This document shows positions 40,491-52,519 of a DNA stretch of 64,000 nt, piece by piece. The translations under genes and the position numbers were made by a program. Below the pieces are notes generated by a model. The model ran no database searches and had not been told where the DNA came from. It worked only from the letters and a program-made list of their open reading frames with translations. The first letter of the stretch is position 1. Each line of letters begins with the position of its first letter. The DNA comes from Peltaster fructicola (lineage: Eukaryota; Ascomycota; Dothideomycetes), in assembly GCA_001592805.2 (NCBI GenBank), contig CP051141.1, positions 3,596,001 to 3,660,000 on the forward strand, given 5' to 3'.

Positions 40491-43400
40491 GTTGACGAGA
40501 AGATGTTGTTAAAGAAGGAAGAAAAGGTGCTGCAGCTCAAAGCAATTTGTGTGCGCACGCGCCTTGGAGCTGACGTTTTAGGCAGTTCTGAAGGAATTGA
40601 CGTCAAGTCAAGCAAAGTGATAATCACATGTGAAAGTGGACCGCCAATCAGACTGGCTCTGCGAGGACATCGAAGGATGAGTTTGTACCACTAATCACGA
40701 GATTCGAGGGCGGTATGCTACTGAGACTCGAAGTGATGTGCTTGGCTGCGCAGGACGTATCACTAGACGCGACAGAAGCAGAGAATCGCTGCCGCCACAC
40801 GTTTGAGCAAACGTCACGGTCGAGTTCAGAGCCTGGCAATCACTTCAGTATGGCCACAGCACGAGGTGGGTCATATTTCACTGATGTACTAGGAGGTGCT
40901 GAGTGAAAGCACGTGAAGCACCCAGACCTGCTAGTCAGCTATGCTATGGACTGTTTCACCACACAGTGCCAATCGGAGAAGCCGAATCTCATCGACAGCA
41001 TCAGAGTCTACACCACAAGCTGCCTGACGAGCAGCACAACGACCAGGATCCATCAATCGATCAAGCTCAAGAAGTGTCGAGTGTGTATCACGAGCACATG
41101 GACAACCAGCTACATGATGAGCGGGTATCGCGACTCGTGGGCGTCCTTGCCAGGACTCGGCTCGTTCCATGATGATCGTCACATGAGGTTTAGATTACAA
41201 GCTCTGGGGAACCCCTGCTTTTCCTCTCGAACGACTGAGGGTCATGCCTTCGCGAAGAGCTCATATCACTCGGGCATCAGTGCAGTAAGAGCATGGACAT
41301 TCACATTGATGGGACTCGACGACCAGAAGTTACATCAGAAGCGTGGACGGCGAGGACTGGAAGCATGAGGATCGAAGATGGCTATGAATGAGGCGTGAGG
41401 GACAAGGGATCTTAGCTGCGTCGTCCACGAGAGACAGGAGCTCGATCATGAAAGCCTGCAAGCGAAATGCTTTGCCTTTGAGAAGATCTTCCACCAAACA
41501 CGACGCTCAACATCTCTACTCGTCGAAATGTACTTGTGTCTAGTCGCTAAGTCGGCCTTCACAACTCTTGTGCTGTTTGTGGTACCTAGTCCCTGATCTG
41601 AGGCAGATGTGCTGCTCGTACCGTGCGGCTACGATGTTTATGCTGTTTCTTGCGACCTAGACGCTACACGATTCCCAGACAGCCTAATTGGCTATTGGTC
41701 ACGTTGTGCAGTGATAATGAAGGTCGTGCTCGCGGCGATAACACGCGACGCTGCGCTCAACCGGATAGTGCACTTGGCATGACGACTGCGAATAGGACAG
41801 TTGAGGATGTCGATGAGCCCTTCGAGAGGCACCGTAGACGTGCAATGTCAGCTTCCTGAGTACCCAAGTGTTCGTCCTCGTGCTGCTCGTCGATAGCACG
41901 AAGCAGCGTTTCAACGCTGTTCGGGAGCCGTGGTGTCCGCTGATCGGCAAGTCCTCTCAGCAGACACTCTAAGGCCATGATCGTGTCGCTCAAGGAAGCA
42001 GTGTACCGAGGAAACGCGTAGGATGGAGAGCAGTCCATGGCAAACAGCAACGTCGACCGTGTTGCGGTTTGATTGATGAGCTGTCAAGACCACTTCGGTG
42101 AGGTATACTTGCGAAGCTCAGATAGTCATGGCCTTGTGTCTTGAGCATGGAGGATGATGCTAATTTGGGAGGTGGAGGTGCTGGTGTTGTGTGGTAATAT
42201 CCCTACTAGCGTACAGCGCATCTGCAGTAGCCAAGGAAACCTGGGACGTCTGTCCTCCCTTGGCGACAGATGACAACCTAGGGTGACAACGAAAGATGAT
42301 CTTGAAGGTCAAATGATAGTGATGAGAAAGTGTTGGTGAGTGTTTGTACTTACATCTCGCGGGCACTGTCTACAGCGAGCGACATCGACGGAGACGATAG
42401 GCTGCTGTAGCCAACAGGAGGCGTGTACGATGTATGCTCAGGATCATTACGACTTACAATTCGTCCTGGCATAGTCAGACCGCCGAGAGATCCTCGCAGC
42501 AATGTGTCGCGAAGTCAACGCCACAGCCCCAATGGAACGACCATCTCGTCGTCCTTGAGTCTTCACAAGCATTCGTGGCTTCTTAGGTTTGGCCAAGCTG
42601 CAGATGCGCTGCCGCTCACGTGGGCTCGTAGATGTTGTTCCATCTGAGATGCTTATCAAACAGACATCCTAGCATAGCGTTGGTCCTTGAGCATGTGCGT
42701 CTGACAGCACCATCTAGATACTGAGGTGCCTACATGGAGCCGGACGTCTGTCAAGCATCGCTCAGGAGAGGTCAGGGTATGGTATCAAACGCGTTGCTTG
42801 TAGTATCACAATGTGTGTGCTCAGTGGTCAGTCCTTGATGGAGATGAACCATGGCGCATGGCTCACGATTGAAGGGCAGCTTGCTTAAGCTTGCCATAGC
42901 GACGACGCATGTTCTGCATGAGCTTCGGGTTCGACAGAATGCGTAGAGTGGTCCGCCGACGAGGTGGTGTCCTTCTTCTGCTTGATATGTGCGTCCATCC
43001 AGATGAAGCTTATGGTTCATCGTCAGAGGAGAGATCGTCGAGCGTGCTTGTACCCATGACTGAATCGTGGCAGCTGTGGCCTTCTTCGAGCAAGCAGATT
43101 CTTTCGCAACTGACCAAACTCTTTCTCTTGCCACCCGAGCGCCCTTGTGTATGTCCAATCTCTTGCTACCAGCCACGCTGCTCTTCCGTCATCAGGCCTG
43201 TTATTAACAGTAATGTGCGATATGATGTGTGGTACGCCGTCAAACCGAGGGAAGATTGTCAACTGCTGCAGCGTCGTGCAGCCCTGGAATGGTGGTTACA
43301 GGTGCGCTCGCCCGACCGCAGTGTGTAATGTCGTCCTTCGGGCGCAATGCACATGCTGATTGATCGGCTCAACGTTGGCCGTAAGCATTATCTCTGATGA

Positions 43401-43531
43401 TGGCTTCGAGTTACGTTGTCGAGTTCGAGTCTCGAACGACGGCGTGCTCAGAAATGCACACAGGTATGTATGATACCTGCTCTTCGATGTCAGCAACTAT
43501 CGCCTCGACAATGCTCTGCTAGACCGTGACC
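40491..43531. other. Long interval without a supported gene
   Basis: 3.0 kb. Overlapping ORFs near 40903-41368 and 42772-43328 have no family match, and no splice-joined frame could be made. The part before 40600 should be the promoter of member C. Confidence 0.45.
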
Positions 43532-44466
43532 ATGTCGCTGCAAACATTCGGATATGATGCTCAAGACTGGGCACCTGGGCGGGCGTATCTGGCGCCTGGA
43601 TACGACAGTTTTGTTGCTCGTTTTGCGACTGTGGTTGCACCTCCAGTCTTGCTGCAGCATAAATTGGGAGAATCGCACTGTATGAGCTGACGCCGGCTAC
43701 AGCGAGCTCCTTTCCAGTGGTAATTGTCCACGGAATCAACACTCCTGCACTTGGTATGCTCGACTTGGCTCGAGAGGTACGAAAGCTGCAGCCTCGAGCT
43801 CACATTGTCTTATTCGATCTCTGGGGCCATGGTATGTCGGACACTCCTGCTGTAGCACATACGCCAGAAGTGTTTTGCTCTCAAATCGAGCTTGTGCTTG
43901 CTCACATGAAGTGGCAGAGCGCACATTTCGTTGGCTTCTCCTTTGGTGCTTCGACCGTTGTTTCATTCATCCTGGGCAATCATGAGAAGATCTTGTCAGC
44001 GGCGCTTCTTGCTCCTGCCGGGTTGTTGAAGATCAGTACCGAGATGGAAAGAATGCTCGAGGATTCTAGGCTGAAGAAGGAGGCAACTGATGTGGTTTTC
44101 GAGTATCTCGGTGGTAGGCCAAGTCGAGAAACATCAGACCTGGAGGCGCCGTTGACAGGTGAGCCGCTCGCTGTCGCTCTTCGACAGTGGGAGTTAGTGG
44201 AGCATCTGGGTTACCGCCATAGTGTGCTAAGTATGTTTCGAGATGGAGGTGCTAGAGGTCGGGAGGAGTACTTCGCACGAGCAGCTCGTAGTGATACGAA
44301 GATCTTCGCCGTTGTTGCTGAGTTGGACGATGTGTGTTCGATCAGTGCGTTGGAGAGGCTTGGATTCGAGGATGTGGTGATGGTGGAAGGTGTTGGGCAT
44401 GCATTCGTTCGTGCAGTTCCCGCTCGAGTCGCACTTCTCCTGGACGAGTTCTGGAAGAAGCTGTGA
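43532..44466 (+). CDS. Alpha/beta hydrolase (frame break near 43660)
   Basis: About 311 residues of an alpha/beta-hydrolase-fold enzyme. The catalytic part is clear: VVIVHGINTPALGMLDLA (HG oxyanion strand), FDLWGHGMSDTP, the nucleophile elbow HFVGFSFGAST, an Asp in VAELDD, and the His in VEGVGHAFVRAV. It resembles a fungal family with LWGHGxSDTP. The N-terminal 50 residues (from MSLQTFGYDAQDW at 43532) are in another frame; the switch falls at AAATTGGG near 43661..43668, where one extra base would join HK to GRIALYELTPATASS. No normal-sized intron fits. It could be an assembly indel or a true mutation. The substrate is unknown. It sits among the 2EXR-like genes without obvious link. Confidence 0.75.
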
Positions 44467-46060
44467 ATGGTCTGATGATGAAGATGTCAGCCTGTGGCAC
44501 TGGAGTCACCGCAAGACCAGGAGTCTTCGTAGCAGTAGTATGTCATGCAGTGACAGCTCAGATCGTGTACCTCCTCTGCATAGCTAGCAGCCTGAGTCTT
44601 TCTCACGATCTAGTGTGACCATAGTGCCGACAGCAGGTTCATTTCTGTTGTGGACAGCATTTCAGCAGACGCCGTAAGGAGAGCTCATGAGCTGCGAGCT
44701 TCTTCGACGAAACGAGAAGTGACACAAAGTACAGCACTCGGCGACGCATGACCTGCTGCATACCCGTCGCACTGTGTGTATCTTCCACCTCTTGCCAAGA
44801 GTGCTGTTGTCTGACTGGATGAGCTCGATCATGTCTGGTTGAGCTGGGCGTTGATGCGTTAGCAGCCAGATCTATAGCAACTTAGCGCTGTTATAATGGC
44901 TGCCATCTCCCGGCGTAGGAGAGAAGACTATCATTTTGATGGAGGAGGAGAAGGGAAGCTGCTTGGTCTCTCTGACTGGTGGTTGTATTGTGTTGACGAC
45001 TCGAGCCGCGAGCGCTATTGTGCGATGCGCTGTCTTCCCTGCACAAGACGATGCTCAATCAAGGCCCTGTTACGAGCACCGCACTGTCAGTGGTCTCGGA
45101 GCAGCGGTGATAGGCACTGGACATTGTTCGATGTGTGCAAGGATGAGGCAGACTCCAAGGACATGGAGTTATGTTTCACTCCAGCTTTCCCGCAAAGCTA
45201 GGCCCGAAGAAGAAGTTATGAACCACAGCACTACAACCAGCATTGAGGCGATGGCATCGTCGCAAGGAGAGCATATACAGTGTGCCGAACATTGCTAATA
45301 CTGCTGTATAGACTATACGGCTACATAGCCTGATTACTCGATCGTATCAATTGCTGTTGCTAGAGCTGTAGCGCATGGTATAGGTCTCTTGTTCAGTCTC
45401 AGTGTGTCTTGTGGAGGTGGTGTTGCGCTGCATCTCTTGAGCAATCCTAGGTTCCTGTGAGATGCAGCGTGATGTGACGCACTGTGTTGACAACACTTCC
45501 TGAACAGCTGGTCTGCTGCCAGTCTGGATTGGACATCGCCGCGGATCTTGCGCAGGAGGAACCATTGCCAGGCGAGCTTAATGTATCCCTTTGGATATCA
45601 CTCGTCTGCCTCAGAGTGGAGGAGAGCAACCAGTGTTTGACTCTCGCTTGCAGACTCAACGTGAAAGACAGACATGGCTCATCCTCCATGATGCAGAGCA
45701 CGTCTTTTGCCCATTTCCTGAACGATGCTGCAGCAGCTGTCACTATGATTGTGAGTGAGAAGCATACGTCTGCTGGTCCCAAGCCGTTGATATTACTCTC
45801 AACTGTTCGAGAAGATCGTTTGAAATCGCCTACCGCAGTCCCAATCAGCGTTCATGTGTTGTGGGCGATTGCGCTTTCGAGTGCGACCTCCACACTAACG
45901 TCCTGCTCTGCCACAGTAGTGAGCCCTGGGCATTGATACAGACCCGCCACATAGCTTGAGCCAATGTGACTGGAACGCCCAGTGACTGGTAGAAGTCGGC
46001 CACATTCCTATAAAGACTGTGCGACATCGTCCATCTTCCCTGCTCTATCGATCAACAAAC
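44467..46060. other. Intergenic, no supported gene
   Basis: 1.6 kb with several ORFs of 100-150 codons on both strands (for instance 45484..45936 plus and 45782..45447 minus) that overlap each other and show no family features. Confidence 0.45.
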
Positions 46061-46636
46061 ATGTCTGAACACAACTCACCTCCGCTCAGATCTGGGCTCG
46101 ATTCAGGAGCTCAGATATCATGCCTGTCACTGGAGAGCCTGCTCCTCATGAAGTATGTGCACTCATGTTGGCTGCGCTCCCACTGACAGATCAGACTTTA
46201 GCTCCTCCCACAGCGACAACCAAATCTTGGTGAGTGGCCTTCCAAGCCACCAAAGTCCTAGTGATCCGACAGTGACTTGCTGGACCTACCTGTTGAGATA
46301 CGACGGCAAATATACAGCACACTGTACACTTCACTTCGATGGAGCGAACATTCTGCAAGGCATGGCCTCAGTCGCTTCCAAAGTCAGCAATTCTCCTGTC
46401 ATCTTTCTGTGCTTGAACTCAAGGAGTTTCAGCTTAGGATTCAGTCCGCCCTGTGGAACCACAAATGGTATGCATAGCGGAAAGGTATCATTCTGAGGGA
46501 TCTTGAGCTCGCCATCAATACAAGCATGTTTCCCATGAGATACGAGGAGGGATGGAAGAGGGAGATCGCACTGGGTGTTGACTTCAGGGCCGAGAAGGTA
46601 GTGGCGTGTCCCATTACGGAGGACACTGCTTTGTAG
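46061..46636 (+). pseudogene. Truncated 2EXR/F-box-like family member D
   Basis: Starts MSEHNSPPLRSG and, after two probable introns, enters LLDLPVEIRRQIYS in the same phase as A, C and E. Soon after the signature it jumps to FQSQQFSCHLSVLELKEFQL, which aligns with the late LHLNEFRLT block of A, so roughly 120-140 residues of the middle are missing. An in-frame TAG at 46475..46477 follows KWYA, after which the frame stays open for 52 codons (RKGIILRDLELAINTSMF, then MRYEEGWKREIAL) that resemble the C-terminal block of E. The first intron cannot be joined in phase. Likely a decaying copy. Confidence 0.6.
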
Positions 46637-46976
46637 GCGGATGCTGACGCTGTCGCCCTTGCTCAGCAGTCCGAAGCCGTGAGCATTCGGGCAAGAACAC
46701 CAGATGTTAGTGTCTGCGAGAAGGTTTGGCAGAAGAGATACGTATACTGGCTGTGACAACAGACTTGTGGGAGTTGTCTGGTATCGCGATCGTCTCGGGA
46801 GTGCCCACTGCATTCGAAGCGAGAGGAAGTTACTTGTGACTGCGAGATGTGGAACAAAGGAACGATTGAATCGTCTAAGAGTACTGTAAGTGATTTAGCT
46901 GTGCATGCTCTTATAGCATACTACTCTCGTGCGTCGTACTTCCGCCCTCCTAGAACCTACCACATACCTTTCGATT
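46637..46976. other. Intergenic between D and E
   Basis: 340 bp. A 160-codon antisense ORF crosses from 46813 into D but has no family features. It presumably contains the promoter of E. Confidence 0.4.
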
Positions 46977-47918
46977 ATGGCGCAACCAAAGGCTGTAGAT
47001 GGCGAGCTCAAGCTCAGTAAAGTGAGCAGCTTCGCTGTGATATCGTCATCATGCTGATCAGGAGCAGGAATATAAAGCGCACATCACCAAGTTGAGCAAG
47101 GGAACATTGTAAGTACACTTTCACTCCTTCTCGACGGGACTTACCTGTGTAGCGACTTCATGGGCCTCCCGCTGGAGATTCGTAATGAAGTCTATCGCCT
47201 CTCCAGTGATATGCACATCACTGTCAAGCACTTCCCACATGCGTTCCGATCCAAGAGTAAGCCTTCGAAGCCTGGACATTGGGGAAAGCGAGTCTACCGT
47301 TCGAAGGTGGACGTCCTCAGTGGCCGCTACCACTGCTGCTTTGCGGACCTAATCGAGGTGTCGAATGTAGTCCGCCATGAGGTACTGGCGATCGTACTTG
47401 GCGAGCGTTGGATGACTTTCGACGGTGCGATGGAGATGTATGCCTTCTTGTGCACCACTGCAATTGGAAGAGAGGCTGCTCGCTACATTCGTTTCGTCGA
47501 TCTTCATGTCGACAGACAGACAATCGATCTGTTTCCTCATCCACGGCGAATGGACATCTTTCTGGAAGGATATCTCTCTGCGTATGCACGCGAGCATCCC
47601 ACCACTCGAATAGCTAAGCGGCACTGGGAACAGTCGCTAGGATTGCTGCAACTGAAGCAACTTGCACTTACATGGCCGTCCATCATCCCTGGAACGGTGA
47701 TTCGAGAATGGAATGGACCAGGGCACGATCTTGTTGTCAACGAAATGTACCAAGAGTACATCGAGCGACTCATCGTTCCATCCAACTTCCCGATCAGTTT
47801 CTGGCGGAATTGGGCGTCAGAGATACAGATTTGGGCTGATCATTTGTGTGAGGGCGGCCATAAGGCTGTTGCAATCGAAGATGGAGAGGTCCGTATACAC
47901 TGGCACACTACTCTCTAG
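46977..47918 (+). CDS. 2EXR/F-box-like protein, family member E
   Basis: 285 residues. Exons are 46977..47021 (45 bp), 47062..47108 (47 bp) and 47153..47918; introns are 40 bp (GTGAGC..GATCAG) and 44 bp (GTAAGT..TGTAG). Intron phases (0, then 2) equal those of A and C, and exon 2 has the same length as in A. Splicing joins EQEYKAHITKLSKGTF to DFMGLPLEIRNEVYRLSS. Later blocks are DLIEVSNVVRHEVLAIVLGE, LLQLKQLALTWPS and VPSNFPISFWRNW. The protein ends with VAIEDGEVRIHWHTTL. Function unknown. Confidence 0.8.
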
Positions 47919-50900
47919 ACGAGCAAGTCTTCCCACGGAGACTTCTTGCAACTGTCCATGATCGAGACTATGCGGTGACCTATCGACATGAACGGTGCCT
48001 GAGTGCTGGATGTCACACTGATGGAAGTTTGGGTTGTAAGCTGAGAGACGATAGGTATGCCATATAGTTAGGTGCTGAAGCTCAACATCTGCCTCGCTGT
48101 AGTGTGCAGCGATGGCCGAGTCTGTCATTTGAATGCTTTCTGTGCCAGCCAGGATCGTATGCGGTAGTGGTAAGTCGTCGATTGGTTAGCAGACCGCTTG
48201 TAATCGTGTGAACAGCGATGCTGCTGCAAGACTGACGCAGTGCTTATCATTGCCAACCCGACATCTGCCATCGTAGTGGTGTTGTAGCTCGTCGGTATGT
48301 CTTGTCTCTGCTGCACAAAGTGACATGTCGCTTCGAGCTCTGGACCAAAACTGACGAGAGAGTGCTTAGGAACGTAGTTCTGGTGCGTCTCCCAGCAGAC
48401 GCCTTCGTAATGTCTTGCATGATGGATTGTCTTGCAAGAAGGTTGGTCTGACTGTGATCTGGGATGAATTTTGACGATGTGCGGTGGGTATTGCATGGGA
48501 CCAGCCGACTGCATCAGAGTAGGGAGGACACTCCTGTTCATTGTGATATGTGCTTATTGACAGGATGCTTCGCCAGCGGCAATATGCCGTGCTCTTCGAG
48601 TGCGGGATCGCATCATCTTTTCGACTGCAGTACTGTGAGTGATGCTCTGATGCACATTTGCATGCCGAGGATGTGCTCCTGCTCTCACTGCCGATGTTCT
48701 GTTGTTGTCTTGGCATCGATAACCGTCGAAGTCACCAGCTACGAGATGCTACTCTTGGTGGTGTTTGGCTATGTTGACGATTGCACTCCGCCCATGATAT
48801 CGACCACGGTCTCTGCTACGCATGCTGTTCAGACTGCTCCCGCAAGGACAATCCTGTAGTGCTCCGTATCACCATGAGTCTGTGGTCACTACCAGAACGC
48901 TGTTTGTCTTCTCCATCTGCATTGATACCATTGTTCTCCTGCTCTTCAGCTGGCGATGGTGACTCTGACGGCGTGCTCGGCTACTGGCGACTGCGATGTA
49001 CAGCTCTGGTAGGCTTGCAGTCCTGTTGCGCTTGTCCATGGCGGCAGGGTGTGGCACTGGTAGCTTGACATCTGTCAGGCCGCTACCTGGTAAAGTTTGC
49101 TTCTGGACCGAGCTGTTTGTGACAGCAATCTTACGTATTGCTGTTGGCATTTATGACGGGGTGTCTTCTAGTCTGCGCATACTCTCTCGATGTGGGCTGC
49201 CTAGCTCTGCAGTGTAGAAGACGAATCGCCGTGCTGTATAGCATTACAAGCACACGACATGATCCTTAGTCTTTCGCTTAACCTTCATGGTCGACGATAA
49301 CCAGTCATGCTTCTACCATCGGCCACCGGACAGTGGATCTGACCCGGCGAGCATCAGTCGGAAGCTTTGCATGCCACAGATGCACTCTGTGAGGCTTGGT
49401 GCCGTGTCGAGGCGTGATGCTGTAGTGGTGCAGCTCTAGGCCAGTCGAGAAGTCTTGCGAGCGCACAATGATCCACGCCAGCGTCCTCGTGGTGCAGACA
49501 ATTGGATGCTGCTGCTCAGATTCGACTTGATGAGTGATCGACGATTAGTAACGAAAGATGTTGAGTCTCGGCATGGAAGAGATGTGTTGTGCTCGGGAAT
49601 GCTGGCCAAGCGCATTGCGTGACGTAGGCATTGAAGAGCGCGACACATCGTCACCACCTTTCTTTTCTGCAACAACCTGCAACAACTTTCTATCCACACT
49701 GCTCTCACTCTTCTGCGACGTTCTGCAGGCTCAGACGGCCGTCAGTGCATAGGTCCGATCAGTCGACTGCTCGCTAGCTGCACCTACAATAACGTCATGC
49801 GCCGAGCTTTCTTCCAGCCTCATACAGTATGGATACGCCTCATCACGAGGTATATGAGCGGCGGATTGTGGAAGCACCTGCAGCGCAGGCCTACTGAGGT
49901 TCCAGATCATGTTGCGTGTTCATTCACACCTCACCAGACCGCCAATGTCATTACCTCCTCGATTACCTCCAGCCACCTAGCCATAAACGCTACCGCAGCA
50001 TCCTTGTGGTAGCCTACGCTATCTGCAGCTCATCGTAGTGGCCGCCGACGCCGATCACCAATCTCACATGGCAACATTGCGGAGATTGTATACTTGCGAA
50101 GAAAGAGCAGGGTAGACTCCTGAGCTGTCCAAACCTCGAGAAATAGCAGGCTATACATGTAGTCAACGGTAACAGGCGGGAACACGCGCCTGGGATGCCT
50201 CCTCATGATGCTACAACCCGCAATCGAGTGCATACATCTATACTCGAGAGCAACCCAGCGGTGGACAATCGAACGAGGAAACACATGCATCCGAGGCTCA
50301 TATTTGAGCTCCTGGGAACATCAGACGCAATACACTCGAATCGAGAACGCCTGCCGGATGCCCTCATGTCTTAAGACAAATGCATTGGAATAGCTCCGCG
50401 GAAGACCTCCAGACACCAGAGAGCGTCGGCGTACGCTGCGCCGATAGCTCGACCTGGCTACTGTTCCGTCTCAAGCGAGTCAGAGAGCGGTGCCTGAATA
50501 TGTCATTACCTCATGCCTTGTGCTGGGATGGCCCACAGCTCAAGATTGCTTCGGTAAACTTGCTCCAAGATCGAATGTCATTCGAGGATACTGTCGAGTC
50601 CAGCCATTCCAACAATGGCTTTCAGTCTTTCAAGTGTCCTCACAAGCACAAGGTTTTCTCGCTTCCCGCTGTCAATATGCTTGAGAGCGTCTTTGAGTTT
50701 GACCATCGGCAGAAGGGTTCACCCCGCAAAGAGATCTTCTGGTTTCCCCTGACCAGCATCAGGAACGATGATGCTTAGTCGGAAGCTTCAAACTCTATCT
50801 TTGCCTCAGCTGGCCAAGATCGATCGCTTTGAGTACCAATGACAATCTACTTGACACAGGCTATGGGCCGTGTGTGAGATGTTCAACATAACCTTGGATA

Positions 50901-51130
50901 TCGTGCTCAGACTTTGCCAACGAGAAGCCTTCCGCAGAGTTGGCCACCGAGGTAGACCAACATCGGCTGCCCCAGAACCTCCAGCAAAACTTTGACTGGT
51001 ATCACAGCATTCGCCAACGGCATGCTTCGAGCAGAATCACCCACCGAGGTAAGTCAAGCATTCGAGTCATGGTAGGTCAGTGATAAGTACTTGGGGTGTT
51101 TTCATCGTTGTCGAGGGCACATCATTCACA
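47919..51130. other. Long interval without a supported gene
   Basis: 3.2 kb. Short ORFs exist throughout (such as 50380..50778 plus, with EFDHRQKGSPRKEIFWFPLT), but none has a recognised family, a convincing start context or joining introns. Decayed genes are possible. I see no repeat array or RNA gene. Confidence 0.45.
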
Positions 51131-52519
51131 ATGGCTCCATCATATCTCGAATTCTTCTTTCTTGCGACTGCAGCATTTGCTACCGCCGACAATGTCTCTC
51201 CTGTCGTGCCAAACAACGCACAGATTGGTCTTCTACACTTTCCAGTGAGTGGACCGTCAGGAGGGATGATCGGCCTGACAGGATACAGGTGACTTGCCAG
51301 CTTGCTGGTGTATTGACCAACACCTTCGAGACAATCTTCACAGCCACTGCTCCAGTCTTTGCTGGTCAGGGTCAGGATATCTACTACACTGATGTCGTGG
51401 GCAACATCATCATACCTCAGTACATCACCTCTCTCGCACCAACTGTTGGAGCCACTCAAGCACAGGCTAAGGTCACTGCCAACTTGAATCTGCAGAACGC
51501 ATTCCCGCCTGTCTTGACTGCATACCAAGACACCATCTACAACATTTCCATCAACAGCAATGGACCAGCCAACATTCGTATTCCTCCAGGAAGTGGCACT
51601 CTTCCAGATCTTGGCCCTGTCAAGATGGTGGCTGCCAACACTGCTCACAGAATCTTCTTGGGCAACGTTGAGGTTGACGTGACTCTTCAGGATAGCACCG
51701 GCAAGACTGTCCTTGGCCCAGTGGCGGTGGTAGGTATTCTTGGACGTCATAAGAACAAGCTGACTCTCTAGATTTGTGGTCAGCAGGACATCAACTTCGT
51801 TATTGGCTCTGTAGCCGTCAACAGCACACAGAACCTGCCACCACAGGCACCAAAGAATGGTTTCGTACCAACATTCCCAACTACTCCAGAGCTGTATGAG
51901 TCTGGTGCCTTCCGGTTCCCATATCAATGCGACTTTGGTCCTCTTGGGCCACAGACTGTTGATCTTACCATTCAGGGAACCATTGGTACGTACTACCGTC
52001 CAGGAGCCAAGTTCTCCCTCACCAGTTCGAACTCTTTCCTGCGCATTCCTCAGCAGCTTGTAACTCTTGCCAAGCAAGCCTATCCAACTGTGCAGACCTT
52101 TGACACAACTGTGTCGAAGTTTGAGATCACCTTTGACAATGCTACACCGGCACGCTTCAACGTCGCATCGACACCACTCAACTCAAACATCGATGTCACT
52201 GGTAGTGATAACCTAGTGATCCCAATTCCGAAGAATGGCAACCTTGTCGTTGGTCCTATCACTGCTGGACAGAATGGACAGGTCATTGCTGTTGGTGTTG
52301 GAAACGCTACCGCTACTGCTGTTCTTCGTGACGCTTCTGGTGCATCTCTGCTTGAGCTTCCAATCACTTGCAACCCTCCTTCACCGTTGGAGCTTATTGG
52401 GTACGTTTGAGGTGCTGTTATGGATGTTGCTGACAAGCTATAGTGTACCAATCTCGAATGCTCAGCTTACGAACAAGGCTCTTGGTGTGATGCAGCAGTC
52501 ATTTCCAGATCCGTCTTGA
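51131..52519 (+). CDS. Secreted two-repeat protein of unknown function
   Basis: 419 residues. Exons are 51131..51244, 51289..51729, 51772..52400 and 52444..52519; introns are 42-44 bp. A signal peptide is clear (MAPSYLEFFFLATAAFATA). The mature protein looks like two related beta-rich units of about 190 residues, each opened and closed by a Cys: FPVTCQLAGVLTNTF to GPVAVICGQQD, and FPYQCDFGPLGPQTV to LELPITCNPPSP. Each holds a pair of segments with alternating apolar residues (YNISINSNGPANIRI; FEITFDNATPARFNV) and a VGPI/LGPV turn near its end. The layout resembles the bacterial cell-surface DUF6801-type domains, but I cannot confirm homology. Donor of intron 2 could be 51727 or 51730; I used GTAGGT at 51730. 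Probably extracellular or wall-associated. Confidence 0.72.

Noticed and set aside
45484-45936. 150-codon plus-strand ORF with an overlapping 111-codon minus-strand ORF
   Set aside because: Neither has a recognised motif, joining introns or a convincing start, so I treat both as chance ORFs.
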